NCBI GenBank assembly: GCA_014379665.1
Contig: JACMLK010000212.1
Location: 1-8,366 of the forward strand
Length of the DNA: 8,366 nucleotides
DNA from: Saprospiraceae bacterium
GTDB lineage: Bacteria; Bacteroidota; Bacteroidia; Chitinophagales; Saprospiraceae
Direction: 5' to 3'
The notes beneath the pieces were generated by a model. That model did not search any database and had not been told where the DNA came from. It saw only the letters and a program-made list of their open reading frames with translations. Both the position numbers and the translations under genes were made by a program. Positions 5,990 to 8,366 of the stretch are shown here, one piece after another. Each line of letters begins with the position of its first letter. Position 1 is the stretch's first letter.

Positions 5990-7510
5990 ATGACATTGAA
6001 TATATATAGATTTTGTTTCAGCTTGCTTTGTCTTTTGTTTACTTCCTTACTACATGCTCAGGAAGACTCATTGGCAGATAACCGAAAAAGCGAAGCAGAA
6101 ATAAAAATAGAAGACAGATTTGTGGCTGCAAAATTCCTGATCATCGCAGGCAAAAAGAACGAAGCCATAAAGCTGCTCGACACCTTGCGTCGTGAATCTG
6201 ACCCTTCAGCAGCCATATTTTTTGAACTGGCAAAATTACATTATGATGCCAAAGATCTCAATCAGACAGAGACTAATCTTAAGTCAGCTATCAGACTGGA
6301 ACCTGACAACGTGTGGATCAGACAGTTTGAAATCAATTTCCACAAAGATCTTGGCCGATATGATGATGCCATCGCAGCCTTGAAACATCTCATTGTGATA
6401 CAACCTAAAAAAGATGATTATTACAATCAACTTGTTCAGGTGCAGTTGAAGAAAAAAGATCCTGAAGCAGCTCTTCTTACCCTGGATCTTAAAGAACAAA
6501 ACATAGGTTTTAGTGAAAATACCATAATAAAAAAAGCAGAAATTCTGGATCATGCCGGTCGGTTCGATGAAGCCGTAAGTGCCATCCAAACTTTAGTGCA
6601 AAAGTATCCGTATGAAAAAAAATATCTGAGATTGATAACCACCCTGCTGCATTCGAATGATAAAATTGTTGAAGCAGAGCCATATCTTAAAAAAATCCTG
6701 GAGCTAGATCCGCATGATCAGGACGCCAAGCTCGGGCTATTACTTCTTTCCAATCAGATGGTGTCCAAAGATGATTATCTGTTGACATTATTCCCGCTTA
6801 TTAGCAATCCGGATGTTCCTCTGGATATTAAAATAAAAGAATTATTACCTCATGTCACCAAACAAGCCACATCCAGAGATTCGTTGACCGGGAGGCAACT
6901 GATAGATCTGTGTGACAAATTGGTGAGCATTCACCCAAATGATGCCAAATCACATGCCATATACGGTGATGTGCTGATGAATAACGAAAAAGTTACGGCA
7001 GCTATCCGGCAATATGAAAAAACACTGACCATCAACAACAGGAATTTTTTAGTATGGGAACAACTTATGTATGGTCTGGAATCTATAGACAACATAGAAG
7101 AATTATGGAGAGTGTCTTCTGAAGCTATTGATTATTTTCCTAACCAGGCTATATCTTACTACTTCAACGGCAAAGCCCTTGCTGCAAAAAATGAATATAA
7201 ACAGGCCGAATCAATACTGGATGAAGCCAGCATGATCAGTGCAGGTAACCCGAATACGGAAAGCAGGATATTGACCGTGAAAGGCGATATTTACCTGAAG
7301 AAAAAAGAATTTGCAAAAGCCATGAAATTTACTGATCAGGCTCTTGAAGTAAGTCAAAACAAAAACAGTCTGGCTTTTGAACTGAAAGGGGATATTTACA
7401 AAGAACAAAATGATGTAAAAAATGCTTTGATATACTGGACTAAGTCAATGGAAATGGGTAATGTATCTTTAAAACTGAAAGATAAATTAAAACAAACCAA
7501 CGGCCACTGA
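5990..7510 (+). CDS. Secreted tetratricopeptide-repeat protein
   Basis: From ATG 5990 the product is 506 residues and opens with a good signal peptide (MTLNIYRFCF, then a Leu/Phe-rich core), probably cut after LLHA near residue 23, so it acts in the periplasm or at the outer membrane. The rest is almost entirely helical repeats of TPR type: about 44-103, 108-138, 144-170, 178-207, 212-241, 321-350, 354-382, 388-416, 427-453 and 462-488, recognised by alternating small and aromatic positions and by endings such as AIRLEPDN, ILELDPHD and LVSIHPND. TPR arrays bind other proteins; the partner is unknown. An in-frame TTG at 5957 would add 11 residues ahead of the signal peptide and is less likely. 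Its stop overlaps the next start by one base (TGATG), implying coupled translation with the DUF4292 lipoprotein. No enzymatic domain is seen. Confidence 0.88.
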   Translation: MTLNIYRFCFSLLCLLFTSLLHAQEDSLADNRKSEAEIKIEDRFVAAKFLIIAGKKNEAIKLLDTLRRESDPSAAIFFELAKLHYDAKDLNQTETNLKSAIRLEPDNVWIRQFEINFHKDLGRYDDAIAALKHLIVIQPKKDDYYNQLVQVQLKKKDPEAALLTLDLKEQNIGFSENTIIKKAEILDHAGRFDEAVSAIQTLVQKYPYEKKYLRLITTLLHSNDKIVEAEPYLKKILELDPHDQDAKLGLLLLSNQMVSKDDYLLTLFPLISNPDVPLDIKIKELLPHVTKQATSRDSLTGRQLIDLCDKLVSIHPNDAKSHAIYGDVLMNNEKVTAAIRQYEKTLTINNRNFLVWEQLMYGLESIDNIEELWRVSSEAIDYFPNQAISYYFNGKALAAKNEYKQAESILDEASMISAGNPNTESRILTVKGDIYLKKKEFAKAMKFTDQALEVSQNKNSLAFELKGDIYKEQNDVKNALIYWTKSMEMGNVSLKLKDKLKQTNGH

Positions 7511-8265
7511 TGAGATATATTATATTTATTTTTTGTATCACATTCCTGTTATCCTGCCGGTCAACAAAAAATCTCCATCATGGTCCCGTCCCAACGAGAA
7601 CGAAAGCTGAAATATATCAGGCGTTGGTAAATCGCAATATAGATTTCACATGGTTTGATGGTAAAATGGATACACACCTGGAGTCACCAGACGAAAATAT
7701 TTCCGGATCGATGATGGTAAGAATGAAAAAAGACAGCATCATCTGGATAGCCGTAAAAAAATTTGGCATTGAAGCAGCCAGAGTCCTGATTGACCCTAAG
7801 AAGTATACCGTGTTGTATCGTTTTGAAGGAGTCTATGAAACAAATCCGGTGTCCAAACTCAACGAACTTTTTTCAGTGGCTGCCAATTTTGAAGATGCAC
7901 AACAATTGATGTTTGGCAATGTCATCCTGGCAGATTCGAGTCAGATGACTCTGAGCAAAGATTCTGTTTATTACAAGTTGCAGGCCAGGATAGATGATCT
8001 TTTGCTTAGTTATTATCTCAACGGATATACATTGGAACTGGAGAAAATGTTAATCACAGATCAAATGAATCGCACGGCAACGGCACTATATTCAGATTAC
8101 AGAAATGTGGCCGGATATGGCAGAATCTCTTATGAAAGAAATTTTATATTCCCGTATGAAAAGGAAGGAACTGCCAGAATAAACATCAAATTTTCAGAAT
8201 TAACCATAAATGTTCCAAAAGAGATCAAATTTTCAATACCTGACAGTTATGAAAAGATTAATTAG
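7510..8265 (+). CDS. DUF4292 family lipoprotein
   Basis: The 251-residue product has a lipoprotein signal: MRYIIFIFCITFLLSC with lipobox LLSC at 13-16, so Cys16 would be lipidated. The residue after Cys is Arg, giving no obvious inner-membrane retention signal, and an outer-membrane or periplasm-facing location is likely. The body carries the DUF4292 (PF14125) pattern: MVRMKKDSIIWIA at 69-81, FGIEAARVLI at 85-94, an aromatic stretch with YETN at 109-112, and LMFGN at 133-137, followed by beta-rich sequence to the C-terminus. Beta-rich lipoproteins of this kind resemble the LolA/LolB fold, but that link is my inference. Function is unknown. It is coupled to the TPR gene by a 1-nt overlap and overlaps the EnvC-type gene by 17 nt, so the three probably work together in the cell envelope. 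Confidence 0.88.
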   Translation: MRYIIFIFCITFLLSCRSTKNLHHGPVPTRTKAEIYQALVNRNIDFTWFDGKMDTHLESPDENISGSMMVRMKKDSIIWIAVKKFGIEAARVLIDPKKYTVLYRFEGVYETNPVSKLNELFSVAANFEDAQQLMFGNVILADSSQMTLSKDSVYYKLQARIDDLLLSYYLNGYTLELEKMLITDQMNRTATALYSDYRNVAGYGRISYERNFIFPYEKEGTARINIKFSELTINVPKEIKFSIPDSYEKIN

Positions 8266-8366
8266 TATTTATTTTATTATCCTGATTGGATTGTCCGTTC
8301 CAGGTGCTCTGCATAGCCAGTCAAGAAAGGATCTTGAAAAACAACGTCTGCAAATTATTAAGGATA
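8249..8366 (+). CDS. Probable EnvC/M23-type murein hydrolase activator, N-terminal fragment
   Basis: Only the first 39 codons lie in the window. The start is ATG 8249, inside the end of the DUF4292 gene in another frame (17-nt overlap). The N-terminus is a signal peptide (MKRLISIYFIILIGLSVPGA), probably cut near LHS/QS. It is followed by SRKDLEKQRLQIIKD, a charged helical stretch that matches the beginning of the coiled coil of EnvC-like proteins. In Bacteroidota, DUF4292 genes are commonly followed by such a protein with a C-terminal M23 (LytM) domain, which activates amidases or cleaves peptidoglycan during cell separation. The M23 domain itself is outside the window, so the assignment rests on the N-terminus and gene order. 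Confidence 0.7.
   Translation, partial: MKRLISIYFIILIGLSVPGALHSQSRKDLEKQRLQIIKD

Overview
This window reads as a chromosomal housekeeping region of a Bacteroidota bacterium. A Saprospirales/Chitinophagales-type relative is my best guess, but the exact lineage cannot be fixed from sequence alone. Four signs point there: two perfect TAnnTTTG boxes (the Bacteroidota -7 promoter element) upstream of genes, a lack of clear Shine-Dalgarno sequences, a DUF4292 lipoprotein (a family I know essentially from this phylum), and a Bacteroidota-style RNase III with an N-terminal extension.

Left half, minus strand (transcribed leftwards): acpP (acyl carrier protein), then fabF (ketoacyl-ACP synthase II), then rnc (RNase III), then a YdjM/DUF457-type membrane metal-dependent hydrolase that runs off the left edge. 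acpP has its own promoter candidate and is followed by a strong intrinsic terminator (3309-3345). fabF, rnc and the hydrolase are packed with gaps of 2 and 10 bp and look like one transcript. This gives an abundant acyl carrier next to less abundant elongation and RNA-processing enzymes.

Middle: a 652-bp divergent intergenic region separates acpP from pyk. It holds the acpP promoter candidate, a C-rich stretch with a degenerate tandem array of strictly 10-11 bp period (3961-4090), and a -7 box for pyk. pyk (pyruvate kinase) is complete on the plus strand. Its most likely start is the ATG at 4258, not the upstream in-frame TTG at 4231, which lies inside the promoter box.

Right half, plus strand: pyk is followed by a 161-bp element with 14-bp perfect terminal inverted repeats and nested internal palindromes (5749-5909), which looks like a MITE or large palindromic intergenic repeat. 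Then comes a tightly overlapping envelope operon: a secreted TPR protein (best start ATG 5990), a DUF4292 lipoprotein (1-nt overlap), and the start of an EnvC/M23-type murein hydrolase activator (17-nt overlap) that runs off the right edge.

No defence system, CRISPR array, tRNA, rRNA or transposase is visible. The parts not explained by ordinary housekeeping genes are the two non-coding structures: the 11-bp phased array and the 161-bp palindromic element.
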